A DNA stretch of 27,593 bases from JBKBMT01 sp046295655 (GCA_046295655.1 JBKBMT010000039.1:1-27593); one strand, 5' to 3'. Shown: positions 8,298 to 16,465, counted from the stretch's first letter. Notes: generated from the letters alone by a model not told the origin. Made by a program: numbers and translations.

Positions 8298-9677
8298 TCA
8301 GCCGGCCGCCGCTTCCGACATCCGGGGCCTGGCCGACAGTTCCTCGGCCACAAGGAACGCAAGCTCCAGCGACTGGCTGGCGTTGAGCCGCGGATCGCAG
8401 GCGGTGTGGTAGCGGTCCGACAGGTCCTCGTCGGTGACCGCCCGCAAACCGCCGGTGCATTCGGTGACATCCTGACCGGTCATCTCGAAATGGACCCCGC
8501 CGGGGATCGTGCCCTCGGCCCTGTGGACGGCAAAGAATTCCCGCACCTCCCCAAGCACCCGGTCGAAGGGCCGGGTCTTGTAACCCGAGGCCGACTTGAT
8601 CGTGTTGCCGTGCATGGGATCGCAGCACCAGACGACCCTCGCGCCGTGATCCCGCACGGCGCGGATCAGGCGCGGCAGGTGTTCCTCGACCTTGCCGACG
8701 CCGAACCGGGCGATCAGCGTCAGTCGCCCGGCCTCGTTCGTCGGGTTCAGCCGGTCGATCAGCCGGCGCAGATCGTCGGCCGTCAGGCTCGGCCCGCATT
8801 TCAGCCCGATCGGGTTCTGGACCCCGCGGCAGAATTCGACATGCGCACCGTCCGGCTGGCGGGTGCGGTCGCCGATCCACAGCATGTGCCCCGATCCGGC
8901 CACCGGCAGGTTGGTCGTGCTGTCGATCCGGCACAGCGCCTCTTCATATTCGAGCAGCAACGCTTCGTGGCTGGTATAGAAGTCCACCTTTGACAGTTGG
9001 TGCGCGGTCGAGCCGTCAACCCCGGCCGCGCTCATGAAGTCGAGCGCGTCGGAAATCCGGTTCGACAGTTCGCGATAGCGTTCCGCCTTGTCCTGATCGG
9101 AAAAGCCGAGGGTCCAGGAATGCACGCGGTGGATGTCGGCGAAGCCGCCGGTCGAGAAGGCGCGCAGAAGGTTGAGCGTCGCCGCGGCCTGGGTATAGGC
9201 CTGCAGCATCCGGGTCGGGTCCGGCACCCGCGCCTCGGGTGTCGGCTCGAACCCGTGGATGATGTCGCCGCGATAGCTGGGCAGTTCGATGCCGCCGACC
9301 ACCTCGGTCGGGGCCGAGCGGGGCTTTGCGAACTGGCCGGCCATCCGGCCGACCTTCACGACCGGAACCTTCGCGCCATAGGTCAGCACGACAGCCATCT
9401 GGAGCAGCACCTTGAAGGTGTCGCGGATGTTGTCGGCCGAGAATTCGGCGAAGCTTTCGGCGCAGTCGCCGCCCTGAAGCAGGAAGCCCCGTCCCTCGGA
9501 GACACGGCCCAGCGCCGCCTTCAGCCGGCGCGCCTCGCCGGCAAAGACCAGCGGCGGATATTTCGACAGCTGCCGCTCGACCGCGCGCAACGCCTCCGGG
9601 TCGGGCCAGTCGGGCATCTGCACCCGCGGCCGGTCGCGCCAGCCCGTCTTGGTCCAGCCAGAAGCAGTCGCGGTCAT
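8298..9677 (-). CDS. Class II 3-deoxy-D-arabino-heptulosonate 7-phosphate synthase
   Basis: 459 residues, the plant-like class II type common in alphaproteobacteria. It condenses phosphoenolpyruvate with erythrose-4-phosphate in the first step of the shikimate pathway to aromatic amino acids. Motifs: LLQGGDCAESF with metal-ligand Cys72; PVVKVGRMAGQFAKPRS; ELPSYRGDIIHGFEPTPEAR; LLEYEEAL; HMLWIGDRTR; NPIGLKCGPS; RFGVGKVEEHLP; VVWCCDPMHGNT; and GGVHFEMTGQDVTECTGG. All are intact. Start ATG 9677 is decided by a strong AAGGAGG six bases upstream and by family length. The open frame continues far upstream on this strand, but that is only the antisense of the divergent regulator. The gene stands alone, with no other aro genes beside it, so it probably has its own promoter. 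Confidence 0.96.
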   Translation of the reverse strand: MTATASGWTKTGWRDRPRVQMPDWPDPEALRAVERQLSKYPPLVFAGEARRLKAALGRVSEGRGFLLQGGDCAESFAEFSADNIRDTFKVLLQMAVVLTYGAKVPVVKVGRMAGQFAKPRSAPTEVVGGIELPSYRGDIIHGFEPTPEARVPDPTRMLQAYTQAAATLNLLRAFSTGGFADIHRVHSWTLGFSDQDKAERYRELSNRISDALDFMSAAGVDGSTAHQLSKVDFYTSHEALLLEYEEALCRIDSTTNLPVAGSGHMLWIGDRTRQPDGAHVEFCRGVQNPIGLKCGPSLTADDLRRLIDRLNPTNEAGRLTLIARFGVGKVEEHLPRLIRAVRDHGARVVWCCDPMHGNTIKSASGYKTRPFDRVLGEVREFFAVHRAEGTIPGGVHFEMTGQDVTECTGGLRAVTDEDLSDRYHTACDPRLNASQSLELAFLVAEELSARPRMSEAAAG

Positions 9678-9683
9678 GGTCGG

Positions 9684-9690
9684 CCTCCTT
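9684..9690 (-). promoter_or_regulatory. Ribosome-binding site deciding the DAHP synthase start
   Basis: AAGGAGG on the minus strand, with a six-base spacer to the ATG at 9677. It is among the strongest Shine-Dalgarno sequences in the window and separates the real start from a 363-codon upstream frame extension. Confidence 0.85.
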
Positions 9691-9731
9691 CCCCGGAACG
9701 CGGCGCACAGAGGGTGCCGCGATGCCGCATC

Positions 9732-9760
9732 TCTATAGGCTTCGGGGTCGCCCTGTTCCA
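9732..9760 (-). promoter_or_regulatory. Possible promoter of the DAHP synthase gene
   Basis: On the minus strand TGGAAC (9760-9755), a 17-base spacer and TATAGA (9737-9732), about 45-55 bases before the gene. The -10 is good and the -35 is weak. Confidence 0.3.
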
Positions 9761-9842
9761 GCCCGAATCCCCTTCGATTCGTCTTGCAGCACTGCCGGAT
9801 TCCTGCATGCTCGTGCCGGAAACGACGCTTCAGGGTCGCAGG

Positions 9843-10847
9843 ATGGCCATGCAATACGGTCGGACCGCCCGTCCGGACACCGATCCCCCGCCCCGCCGGT
9901 TCATCTTTCTCCTGCTCGACCGCTTCACCATGCTGTCCTTTGCCGGCGCGGTGGAACCCCTGCGGATCGCGAACCGGATGGCGGGACGCAAGCTTTACAC
10001 CTGGCTCCTTGCCGGCGAGGGCGGGGACCAGATCGCCTGTTCCAACGGCACCACCTTCAAGCTCGACATCGGACTTGCCGAGATTTCCCGCGACGACACG
10101 ATCCTGGTCTGCGGCGGGATCGACGTGCGCGAGGCGACGACACGATCCGTGCTGAACTGGCTGCGGCGCGAGGCGCGGCACGGGGTGACGATCGGCGGCC
10201 TGTGCACCGCGGCCTGGACGCTCGCGCGCGCCGGGCTTCTGGACGGTCGGCAGGCGACCATCCACTGGGAGAACATGGACGGCTTTACCGAGGAGTTTCC
10301 CGACGTGATGCTGCAGAAGTCGGTCTATGTGATCGACGGCAACCGGCTGACCACCGCCGGCGGCACCTCCTCGATCGACATGATGCTGAAGCTGATCGCG
10401 GCCGATCATGGCGAGGATCTGGCGAATGCCGTAGCGGATCAGCTGATCTATTCGGCGATCCGCACCGACCGCGACAGTCAGCGGCTTTCGGTACCGACGC
10501 GGATCGGGGTGCGGCACCCCAAGCTCGCGCAGGTGATCCAGATGATGGAACAGTCGATCGAGGAACCGCTCAGCCCCGCCGATCTGGCCGAGGATGTGGG
10601 CATGTCCACGCGCCAGCTGGAACGGCTGTTCCGCCGCTACCTCAATCGCAGTCCGAAGCGCTATCACATGGAGCTGCGGCTTCAGAAGGCGCGGAACCTG
10701 CTGATGCAGACCGACATGAGCGTGATCAACGTCGCGCTTGCCTGCGGGTTCTCCAGCCCCTCGCATTTCTCGAAATGCTACCGGGCGCAGTACAACACCA
10801 CCCCTTACCGCGAACGCGGGAGCCAGGGCATGCGCCTGTCGGTCTGA
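9843..10847 (+). CDS. GlxA-family transcriptional regulator (DJ-1/PfpI-like + AraC HTH)
   Basis: About 334 residues. Residues 19-190 form a DJ-1/PfpI-like amidotransferase fold (RFIFLLLDRFTMLSFAGAVEPLRIAN). Its IGGLCTAAWTLA segment places Cys121 at the nucleophile-elbow position, although such domains in regulators usually only bind ligands. Residues 225-325 are an AraC-type double helix-turn-helix (LAEDVGMSTRQLERLFRRY and INVALACGFSSPSHFSKCYR). It should bind DNA and respond to a small metabolite. The closest relatives I know of control choline, glycine-betaine, carnitine or arginine catabolism (GbdR, CdhR, ArgR), but no such genes lie nearby. The start is uncertain: ATG 9843 (AGGG seven bases upstream), 9849 or 9807. 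It is divergent from DAHP synthase and convergent with the XRE gene. Confidence 0.92.
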   Translation: MAMQYGRTARPDTDPPPRRFIFLLLDRFTMLSFAGAVEPLRIANRMAGRKLYTWLLAGEGGDQIACSNGTTFKLDIGLAEISRDDTILVCGGIDVREATTRSVLNWLRREARHGVTIGGLCTAAWTLARAGLLDGRQATIHWENMDGFTEEFPDVMLQKSVYVIDGNRLTTAGGTSSIDMMLKLIAADHGEDLANAVADQLIYSAIRTDRDSQRLSVPTRIGVRHPKLAQVIQMMEQSIEEPLSPADLAEDVGMSTRQLERLFRRYLNRSPKRYHMELRLQKARNLLMQTDMSVINVALACGFSSPSHFSKCYRAQYNTTPYRERGSQGMRLSV

Positions 10848-10862
10848 TGGCGACGGCCGCGG

Positions 10863-11684
10863 TCAGCCGGCCCCGATCCGTTCGAACCACCGCAGGATGA
10901 CGGGCCGCAGGCTGTCGAGGGGTTTCCGCCCGCTCAGGCGCCCGGCCGCAAGCACCGCCGCGCGTTCCTGGGCCAGCCGTTCCATCACCACGGGCGACGT
11001 GACCGGGGGTTGCCCCGTCTCGAGGACGGACCGTGCCACCGCTCCGACCCAGGTGGGACCTTGCGAGATGGTCTGCGCCCGGAACATGCTGACGATCAGG
11101 CAATAGGTTCCGTCCTTCGGCCAGAGCGTCGAGACGAACCCGTTCTGCGCCGGAAGAAGCAGGCCGCGGACGGCGGAGCGCCAGCGCGGCGGCGTCTCGC
11201 GCAGGTCGTGCGGGCCGATCCGTGGCTCGAAGCTGCGCAGGAAACGCTGCCCGGCATGTTCGAACACCAGCGCCAGATGCTGAACCGCGGTATCGCGCGT
11301 CAGGATGCCGCGTCGGGTCACCATGTAGAAGCCGGGAGGGACCGCTGCGGCCTCGACGTCGCCCTGATCCGTGCGGTTCAGCAGATAGGAAAGCGCCGGC
11401 TCGGTCGGCCTGCTGTCCTGTTCTCGTGCCCTCAGCGTCTCGATCGGTTCGAGAAGGATCCGGGCGTCGGTTCCGAAGTGCCGGCAGATCCGCAGAAGGA
11501 TCTCCGGTCGGGGATGCGCGAGGCCGCCCATGTACCGGTTGAACTGGGTTCGGTTCACGCCGATCGCCGCACAGGCCGCAGACACCGATTTCTCGCCCTG
11601 ACAGAGCTTCCTGAGATTCTGACCGAATAGCGATCTCGGGTCCGCCGACTTGATCGATCGCTTGTCCTTGTCTGTCTCTGTCAA
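10863..11684 (-). CDS. XRE-type helix-turn-helix regulator
   Basis: About 273 residues from a TTG at 11684, preceded by AAAGGGCGAGC. The frame has no ATG before residue 52, and the longer open frame (to 11867) also starts at TTG with implausible sequence. Residues 19-75 make a Cro/C1-like helix-turn-helix (LFGQNLRKLC, then VSAACAAIGVNRTQFNRYMGG and PEILLRICRHFG). The remaining 200 residues (FYMVTRRGILTRDTAVQHLALVFEH, RSAVRGLLLPAQNGFVSTLWP, YCLIVSMFRAQTISQGPTWVG) form a probable sensory domain I cannot name. It is predicted to be a DNA-binding regulator with unknown ligand and targets. It lies 276 bases from the divergent small gene at 11961 and may control that intergenic region. Confidence 0.75.
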   Translation of the reverse strand: MTETDKDKRSIKSADPRSLFGQNLRKLCQGEKSVSAACAAIGVNRTQFNRYMGGLAHPRPEILLRICRHFGTDARILLEPIETLRAREQDSRPTEPALSYLLNRTDQGDVEAAAVPPGFYMVTRRGILTRDTAVQHLALVFEHAGQRFLRSFEPRIGPHDLRETPPRWRSAVRGLLLPAQNGFVSTLWPKDGTYCLIVSMFRAQTISQGPTWVGAVARSVLETGQPPVTSPVVMERLAQERAAVLAAGRLSGRKPLDSLRPVILRWFERIGAG

Positions 11685-11872
11685 GCTCGCCCTTTGTCCC
11701 GAACGCAAGAATTGTGGCCGATACAAAAACAATGCCGATCGTCCCCGTCCGGATGTGTCGAGCCCCTCAACACTCCCGACAACCTTGCCGGCAACCCCTG
11801 AAAAGTTGACGCCAAACAGCGTCACTCGCAAGCATAATTGCAAGTTTCTGCACGTCTCGCGACACAAATTTT

Positions 11873-11893
11873 CTGTGGATTCAACTGTGGATT
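11873..11893. repeat. Direct repeat CTGTGGATT x2 (DnaA-box-like)
   Basis: Two exact copies of CTGTGGATT (11873-11881 and 11885-11893), 12 bases apart, in the AT-rich divergent intergenic region. Read on the minus strand the second gives TAATCCACA, one mismatch from the DnaA box TTATCCACA; the first has two mismatches. The repeat is certain; the DnaA link is only a possibility. Confidence 0.45.
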
Positions 11894-11960
11894 ACTTTAT
11901 CGTACCGGTTTGCGGCACCATGGGGATGGGGCTTATCGACCCTTCGGGACTGGGGAGAAC

Positions 11961-12374
11961 ATGATCGGTTGCATTCTATGGAGTGATCGGGACCAGCGTC
12001 GCGCGGTGATCTGGTGCGAGGATCAGGGACATCTTGCCTGGCTCGGCAATCCCGACGATTTCCTGCTTTCCGGCCCGGCAGCGGAAAGCTGGCCGGAAGT
12101 CGGCAGCCTGGTCCGCCTCGAATGCGAACAGCGCGGCAGTCTTCGCGTTGCCCGCGCGGTGCGGCTGATGGAGGCCGAGGCGGCGCGCGATCTGCCGGCG
12201 ATGCTGCTGAGGGCGGTCGCGGCGGAAACCCGCACCGCACCGCGCAGCCCGGCGCCGCCCATCGTGGCAATCCCGCCGCAGGTCGAATACCTGCTGCGCG
12301 ACCGGCCGGATGTCGAGGCGCGGCCCGAGCAGGTGACGTTGTCGCACCGGCAGCGGCAGCACCGCGCCCGCTGA
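11961..12374 (+). CDS. Conserved-looking small protein of unknown function
   Basis: 137 residues from the ATG at 11961, with GGGGAG four bases upstream deciding the start. The N-terminal half has a small beta-rich look: GCILWSDRDQRRAVIWCEDQGHLAWLG, then VGSLVRLECEQRGSLRVARAVRLME. The stretch AVIWCEDQGHLAWL resembles a pattern I associate with uncharacterised Rhodobacterales proteins. The spacing of strands could suit an OB-like or cold-shock-like barrel, but the aromatic RNA-binding motifs are absent. The C-terminal 50 residues are Pro/Arg-rich and probably disordered. No signal peptide or membrane helix. It is divergent from the XRE regulator and convergent with the sugar dehydrogenase (6-base gap). 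Function unknown. Confidence 0.75.
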   Translation: MIGCILWSDRDQRRAVIWCEDQGHLAWLGNPDDFLLSGPAAESWPEVGSLVRLECEQRGSLRVARAVRLMEAEAARDLPAMLLRAVAAETRTAPRSPAPPIVAIPPQVEYLLRDRPDVEARPEQVTLSHRQRQHRAR

Positions 12375-12380
12375 CCCGCC

Positions 12381-13508
12381 TCAGCGCGCGATCCTGAACA
12401 GCGCGCCCTGTCCGACCGAGGCGAACCAGATCGCGCCGTCAGGGGCTTCGCGCACATCGCGCACACGCCGCGTCTCGGCGGTCGCGATGCGGTCCTGCGT
12501 CCAGCCGCCCGGGCCCGGCGTCGCGGGGTCGAGCCGAACGACATGATCGGCGTTCAGACTGCCGACCAGGTGATGCCCGCGCCAGTCTGGAAACATCCGG
12601 CCGGTGCAGATCGCATGTCCCGAGGGCGCGATCGACGGATCCCAGTAGTGCTCGGGCTGTTCCATCCCCTCGGCTGCCGTGCCGATCCCGACCTGCGCGC
12701 CCGAATAGTGCCGGCCGTAACCGATCACCGGCCAGCCGTAGTTCGCCCCGGGCCGGATCAGGTTGATCTCGTCGCCTCCGCGCGGGCCGTGTTCGCTGAC
12801 CCACAACCGCCCCTCTGCGTCGAGCGCCGCCCCCTGCGGATTGCGGTGCCCGTAGCTCAGGATCTCGGGCAGTGCATCGGCGCGTCCGCGGAGTGGATTG
12901 TCGTCCGGCACGCTGCCCTCGCGATCCACGCGGATCACCTTGCCCTCGTGGCGCAGCAGGTCCTGGGCCCGGTCCGGCACGCCCCGGTCGCCGATGGTCA
13001 GCGCCAGCGTGCCGTCGGGCAGTTCCACGATCCGGCTGCCGAAATGCTGCCCGCCGCGCCCGCCCGGCCGGGCCTCGAACACAAGGCGCAGATCCTCGAT
13101 GCGGGTCGAATCAACGGAGAGACGAGCACGCGCAAGTGCCGTGCCGGACCCGTTCGCCTGCGGGCGCGAAAAGCTGATGAACAGCATCCGCGAACGGTCG
13201 AAGTCGCGCGCGATGACGATATCCAGAAGGCCGCCCTGCCCGCCGGTCGCCACCTCGGGCAGCCCCTCGACCCGCCGCAGGCTTCCGTCTTCCCCGGCAA
13301 GCAGCAACCGTCCGCCCCGCTCGGTGACAAGGATGCCGCCATCGGGAAGGAAGCCGAACCCCCAGGGCTGATCGAGCCCCGGAACGCGCATCTCCACCCG
13401 GATGGCTTGTGCACGGGCCGGAACGGGACGCAGGACGGCGAGGGCGAAAGCCCAGGCCAGAACCTGCCGGCGACGCAATCCTGTCGCAGGTCGGGAAAGC
13501 TGGGTCAT
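12381..13508 (-). CDS. Periplasmic PQQ-dependent sugar dehydrogenase (Asd/YliI type)
   Basis: 375 residues of the soluble aldose-sugar dehydrogenase family, a six-bladed beta-propeller using PQQ to oxidise aldoses to lactones in the periplasm. The leader LRRRQVLAWAFALAVLRPVPARAQA has an RRQVL pattern suggesting Tat export, with cleavage near residue 35. Conserved blocks: GLDQPWGFGFLPDGGILVTER (45-64), GGQGGLLDI (89-97), GGQHFGSRI with His155 at the expected active-site position, LTIGDRG (170-176), YGHRNPQGAA (219-228) and VSEHGPRGGDEINLI (237-251), followed by NYGWPVIGYG. Start ATG 13508 was chosen over GTG 13544 because it puts the leader in a normal place; no strong Shine-Dalgarno is seen. 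It is divergent from the ABC-importer operon. PQQ synthesis genes are not in the window, so PQQ may come from elsewhere. Confidence 0.9.
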   Translation of the reverse strand: MTQLSRPATGLRRRQVLAWAFALAVLRPVPARAQAIRVEMRVPGLDQPWGFGFLPDGGILVTERGGRLLLAGEDGSLRRVEGLPEVATGGQGGLLDIVIARDFDRSRMLFISFSRPQANGSGTALARARLSVDSTRIEDLRLVFEARPGGRGGQHFGSRIVELPDGTLALTIGDRGVPDRAQDLLRHEGKVIRVDREGSVPDDNPLRGRADALPEILSYGHRNPQGAALDAEGRLWVSEHGPRGGDEINLIRPGANYGWPVIGYGRHYSGAQVGIGTAAEGMEQPEHYWDPSIAPSGHAICTGRMFPDWRGHHLVGSLNADHVVRLDPATPGPGGWTQDRIATAETRRVRDVREAPDGAIWFASVGQGALFRIAR

Positions 13509-13653
13509 AGTCAACGGTGTAATGGCTTCCGCCGGCCGTTGCACCCCGGGCTCCGGTCAAATCCCCGACAGGACCGACACCGGAACCGCTTTTCTTTTTT
13601 CATGCGACGGCTTAGGTCTGAAGACGGACACAGATCCAGCAAGGGAGTGAACA

Positions 13654-14835
13654 ATGAAGAAACTGCTTCTGGCCACCACGGCCTCCGTGGTGCTAGCCGG
13701 TGCCGCATCCGCGGAAGTCAAACTGGGAATCATCCTGGGCTTCACCGGCCCGATCGAATCGCTGACCCCCTCCATGGCGCAGTCGGCCGAACTTGCCATC
13801 GCAGAGATCAACGCCGCCGGCGGCATCCTCGGCGGGCAGACCGTGACCTCGGTGCGGGCCGACTCGACCTGCATCGATGCCGCTGCCGCGACGGCGGCCG
13901 CCGAGCGCCTCATCACCTCCGAGCGCGTGAACGCGATCGTCGGCGCCGACTGTTCCGGCGTTACCGGTGCGATCCTTCAGAATGTGGCGCGGCCGAACGG
14001 CGTGCTGATGGTATCGCCTTCGGCGACCTCGCCGGCGCTCACGACCGCCGAGTCGGACGGGCTGTTCTTCCGCACCGCGCCGTCCGATGCCCGTCAGGGT
14101 GTCGTCATGGCCGAGATCATCCGCGACCGCGGCTTCTCGAGCGCCGCCGTGACCTATACCAACAACGACTACGGCAAGGGTCTGGCCGACAGCTTTGCGG
14201 CGGCCTTCGCCGAGCGGGGCGGCACCGTCACCATCAACACGCCGCATGAGGACGGCAAGGCCGACTATTCCGCAGAGGTGGGTGCACTGGCAGCCGCGGG
14301 CGGCGATGTTCTGGTCGTGGCGGGCTATACCGACCAGGGCGGTGGCGGCGTCGTGCGCGCGAGCCTCGATTCGGGCGCCTTCGACACCTTCGTGTTCCCC
14401 GACGGGATGATCAGCCAGTCGCTCGAGGACCGTTTCGGCGCCGAACTGAACGGTTCGTTCGGCCAGAACCCGGCCTCGGCCGGCGAAGGCGCGGGCATCT
14501 TCCATGGACTGGCCCAGGCCGCGGGCTATGACGGCACCTCGCCCTTCTCGGCCGAAAGCTATGATGCCGCCGCGCTGATCCTCTTTGCAATGGAAGCCGC
14601 CGGCAGCGCGGAGTCCAACGTGTTCAAGGACAAGATGCTGGAAGTGGCCAACGCTCCGGGCGAGAAGATCCTGCCCGGCGAACTGGCGAAGGGTCTGGAG
14701 ATCCTCCGTAACGGCGGCCAGATCGACTATGAAGGTGCGACCGGCGTCGAGTTCGTCAACGGCCGCGAGGCCGCCGGCAGCTACCGCGAGATCGAGTTCA
14801 AGGACGGCAAGATCGCCGTGATCGGTTTCCGCTGA
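13654..14835 (+). CDS. LIV/HAAT-type ABC substrate-binding protein (putative pseudouridine importer)
   Basis: 393 residues with a clear Sec signal peptide (MKKLLLATTASVVLAGAASA, cleavage before EVKLG) and a type I periplasmic-binding fold of the Leu/Ile/Val family. Family marks: GFTGPIESL (29-37), AIAEINAAGGILGG, IVGADCSGVTGAI, VSPSATSPALT, FFRTAPSDARQG, YTNNDYGKGLADSFAAAF and AESYDAAALI. Formal annotation would be 'branched-chain amino acid ABC transporter'. However, it heads an unbroken run of seven genes ending in pseudouridine kinase and glycosidase, so a nucleoside ligand is more likely (inference). AAGGGAG eight bases before the ATG is a good ribosome-binding site. Two hairpins follow the stop, a usual way to keep binding-protein mRNA more abundant than the membrane genes. 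Confidence 0.92.
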   Translation: MKKLLLATTASVVLAGAASAEVKLGIILGFTGPIESLTPSMAQSAELAIAEINAAGGILGGQTVTSVRADSTCIDAAAATAAAERLITSERVNAIVGADCSGVTGAILQNVARPNGVLMVSPSATSPALTTAESDGLFFRTAPSDARQGVVMAEIIRDRGFSSAAVTYTNNDYGKGLADSFAAAFAERGGTVTINTPHEDGKADYSAEVGALAAAGGDVLVVAGYTDQGGGGVVRASLDSGAFDTFVFPDGMISQSLEDRFGAELNGSFGQNPASAGEGAGIFHGLAQAAGYDGTSPFSAESYDAAALILFAMEAAGSAESNVFKDKMLEVANAPGEKILPGELAKGLEILRNGGQIDYEGATGVEFVNGREAAGSYREIEFKDGKIAVIGFR

Positions 14836-14862
14836 TTGCAGCCAGCACTGGACAGACTTGCG

Positions 14863-14886
14863 CGGCCCGGGTAATGCCCCGGGCCG
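14863..14886 (+). terminator. Strong intercistronic hairpin after the binding-protein gene
   Basis: CGGCCCGGG - TAATGC - CCCGGGCCG, a perfect 9-bp G+C stem with a 6-base loop, 27 bases after the stop. It is followed by TTGCATAAATAA and not by a T run, so it is more likely an mRNA-stabilising or attenuating structure than a full terminator. Confidence 0.6.
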
Positions 14887-14902
14887 TTGCATAAATAACA
14901 AG

Positions 14903-14920
14903 CCGGCACCAAGCTGCCGG
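14903..14920 (+). other. Second small hairpin between binding-protein gene and first ATPase gene
   Basis: CCGGCA - CCAAGC - TGCCGG, a perfect 6-bp stem 16 bases after the first hairpin. It may act with that hairpin in processing or stabilising the upstream message. Confidence 0.35.
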
Positions 14921-14970
14921 AACAGAGCCGGGGGGCATCCGCCCGAAATTCCGGCCACGGGGAGAGACGC

Positions 14971-15762
14971 ATGATCCGTGTGCAGGACCTGCACAAGCAT
15001 TTCGGCGGATTCCACGCCGTTGACGGCGCGAGTCTGGAGATCGCGAAAGGTTCGATCACCGGCCTGATCGGTCCGAACGGTGCGGGAAAGACGACGCTGT
15101 TCAACGTCATCGCCGGCCGCCTTCCGCCGACCTCGGGGCATGTCTTCATGGGCGAGGAGGAGATCACCGGCCTGCCGCCGCATGAGCTGTTTCACAAGGG
15201 CCTGTTGCGCACCTTCCAGATCGCGCACGAATTCGGCTCGATGACCGTGCGCGAGAACCTGATGATGGTGCCCGCCGGCCAGTCGGGCGAGACCCTCTGG
15301 AACACCTGGTTCGGCCGGCGCCGGATCGCCGACGAGGAACGCGCCCTGCGCGCCAAGGCCGATGAGGTGCTGGAGTTCCTGACCATCAGCCATATCGCGG
15401 ACGAGAAGGCAGCCAACATCTCGGGCGGGCAGAAGAAGCTGGTCGAGCTTGGCCGCACCATGATGGTTGACGCGCGGATCGTGTTTCTCGACGAGGTCGG
15501 CGCGGGCGTGAACCGGACCCTCCTGAACACCATCGGCGATGCGATCATCCGGTTGAACCGCGAACGGGGCTATACCTTCTGCGTGATCGAGCACGACATG
15601 GATTTCATTGCCCGGCTCTGCGATCCGGTCATCTGCATGGCCGAGGGCAAGGTGCTTGCCGAGGGCACGGTGGACGAGATCCGCAACGACGAGCGGGTGA
15701 TCGAGGCCTATCTGGGCACCGGGCTGAAGAACAAGGCCAAGGCGGAGGGGTTCCATGTCTGA
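14971..15762 (+). CDS. ABC transporter ATPase, LivG type
   Basis: 263 residues. Walker A GPNGAGKTT (34-42), Q-loop TFQIAHEFGSMTVRENL (81-97), ABC signature NISGGQKKLVELGRTMM (149-165), Walker B IVFLDE with Glu175, and switch histidine in VIEHDMDFI. The long segment between the Q-loop and the signature (LWNTWFGRRRIADEERALRAKADEVLEFL) is typical of LivG proteins. Walker B continues as DEVGAGVN where the family usually has DEPAAGLN; loss of this proline is unusual but catalytic Glu is intact. Together with the next gene it forms the ATP-hydrolysing pair driving the importer. The gene starts 135 bases after the binding-protein stop, with GGGGAGAGACGC before the ATG, and ends inside the next gene (8-base overlap). 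Confidence 0.93.
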   Translation: MIRVQDLHKHFGGFHAVDGASLEIAKGSITGLIGPNGAGKTTLFNVIAGRLPPTSGHVFMGEEEITGLPPHELFHKGLLRTFQIAHEFGSMTVRENLMMVPAGQSGETLWNTWFGRRRIADEERALRAKADEVLEFLTISHIADEKAANISGGQKKLVELGRTMMVDARIVFLDEVGAGVNRTLLNTIGDAIIRLNRERGYTFCVIEHDMDFIARLCDPVICMAEGKVLAEGTVDEIRNDERVIEAYLGTGLKNKAKAEGFHV

Positions 15763-16465
15763 GCCCTTCCTGATCGGCGAGAACATGACCGGCGGCTACG
15801 GCGCGGCCGACATCCTGCATTCCTGCACCATTGCGGTCGAGCCGGGCGAGATCGCGGTGATCGTGGGCCCGAACGGGGCAGGCAAGTCGACCGCGATGAA
15901 GGCGGTGTTCGGCATGCTGCGGCTGCGGGGCGGGCATGTGCGGCTGGCGGGAGAGGACATCACCGCGCTGTCGCCGCAGGACCGGGTTGCCAAGGGCATG
16001 GCCTTCGTGCCGCAGACCCACAACATCTTCACCTCGATGACCGTCGAGGAAAACCTGGAGATGGGCGCCTTCCTGCGCCGCGACGACATCCGCGGCACGA
16101 TGGACCAGGTCTATGCGCTGTTCCCCATCCTGCGCGAAAAGCGGCGGCAGGCGGCGGGCGAGCTGTCGGGCGGGCAGCGCCAGCAAGTCGCGGTAGGCCG
16201 CGCCCTGATGACCCAGCCGAAGGTGCTGATGCTGGACGAGCCGACCGCAGGGGTGAGCCCGATCGTCATGGACGAGCTGTTCGACCGGATCATCGAGATC
16301 GCCCGCACCGGCATCTCGATCCTGATGGTGGAACAGAACGCCCGCCAGGCGCTGGAGATCGCGGACAAGGGTTATGTGCTGGTGCAGGGCGCCAACCGTT
16401 TCACCGATACCGGCAAGGCGCTTCTGGCCGACCCTGAAGTGCGCCGCTCGTTTCTGGGGGGTTAG
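15755..16465 (+). CDS. ABC transporter ATPase, LivF type
   Basis: 236 residues, the normal size for LivF. Walker A GPNGAGKST (38-46), Q-loop FVPQTHNIFTSMTVEENLEMGAFLRR (84-109), signature GELSGGQRQQVAVGRALM (135-152), Walker B VLMLDEPTAGVSP (157-169) and switch histidine position replaced by Gln in MVEQNARQALEIAD, as is usual in LivF. It pairs with the LivG-type ATPase on the cytoplasmic side of the importer. The ATG at 15755 overlaps the upstream gene by 8 bases and is preceded by GGAGGGG, so translation is coupled. 48 bases separate it from the first permease gene. Confidence 0.94.
   Translation: MSEPFLIGENMTGGYGAADILHSCTIAVEPGEIAVIVGPNGAGKSTAMKAVFGMLRLRGGHVRLAGEDITALSPQDRVAKGMAFVPQTHNIFTSMTVEENLEMGAFLRRDDIRGTMDQVYALFPILREKRRQAAGELSGGQRQQVAVGRALMTQPKVLMLDEPTAGVSPIVMDELFDRIIEIARTGISILMVEQNARQALEIADKGYVLVQGANRFTDTGKALLADPEVRRSFLGG

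Noticed and set aside
8298..10766. An 822-codon minus-strand open frame across DAHP synthase and the regulator
   Set aside because: Only 8298-9677 has family sequence; AAGGAGG marks the real start, and the rest is antisense to the GlxA-type gene.
13589..13601. T-rich run before the importer operon, considered as a terminator
   Set aside because: No stable stem precedes it on the plus strand, and no upstream plus-strand gene ends nearby.
13693..15786. A 697-codon minus-strand open frame opposite the binding-protein and LivG-type genes
   Set aside because: A high-G+C shadow frame: its codons mirror the well-conserved plus-strand genes and it shows no recognisable domain.
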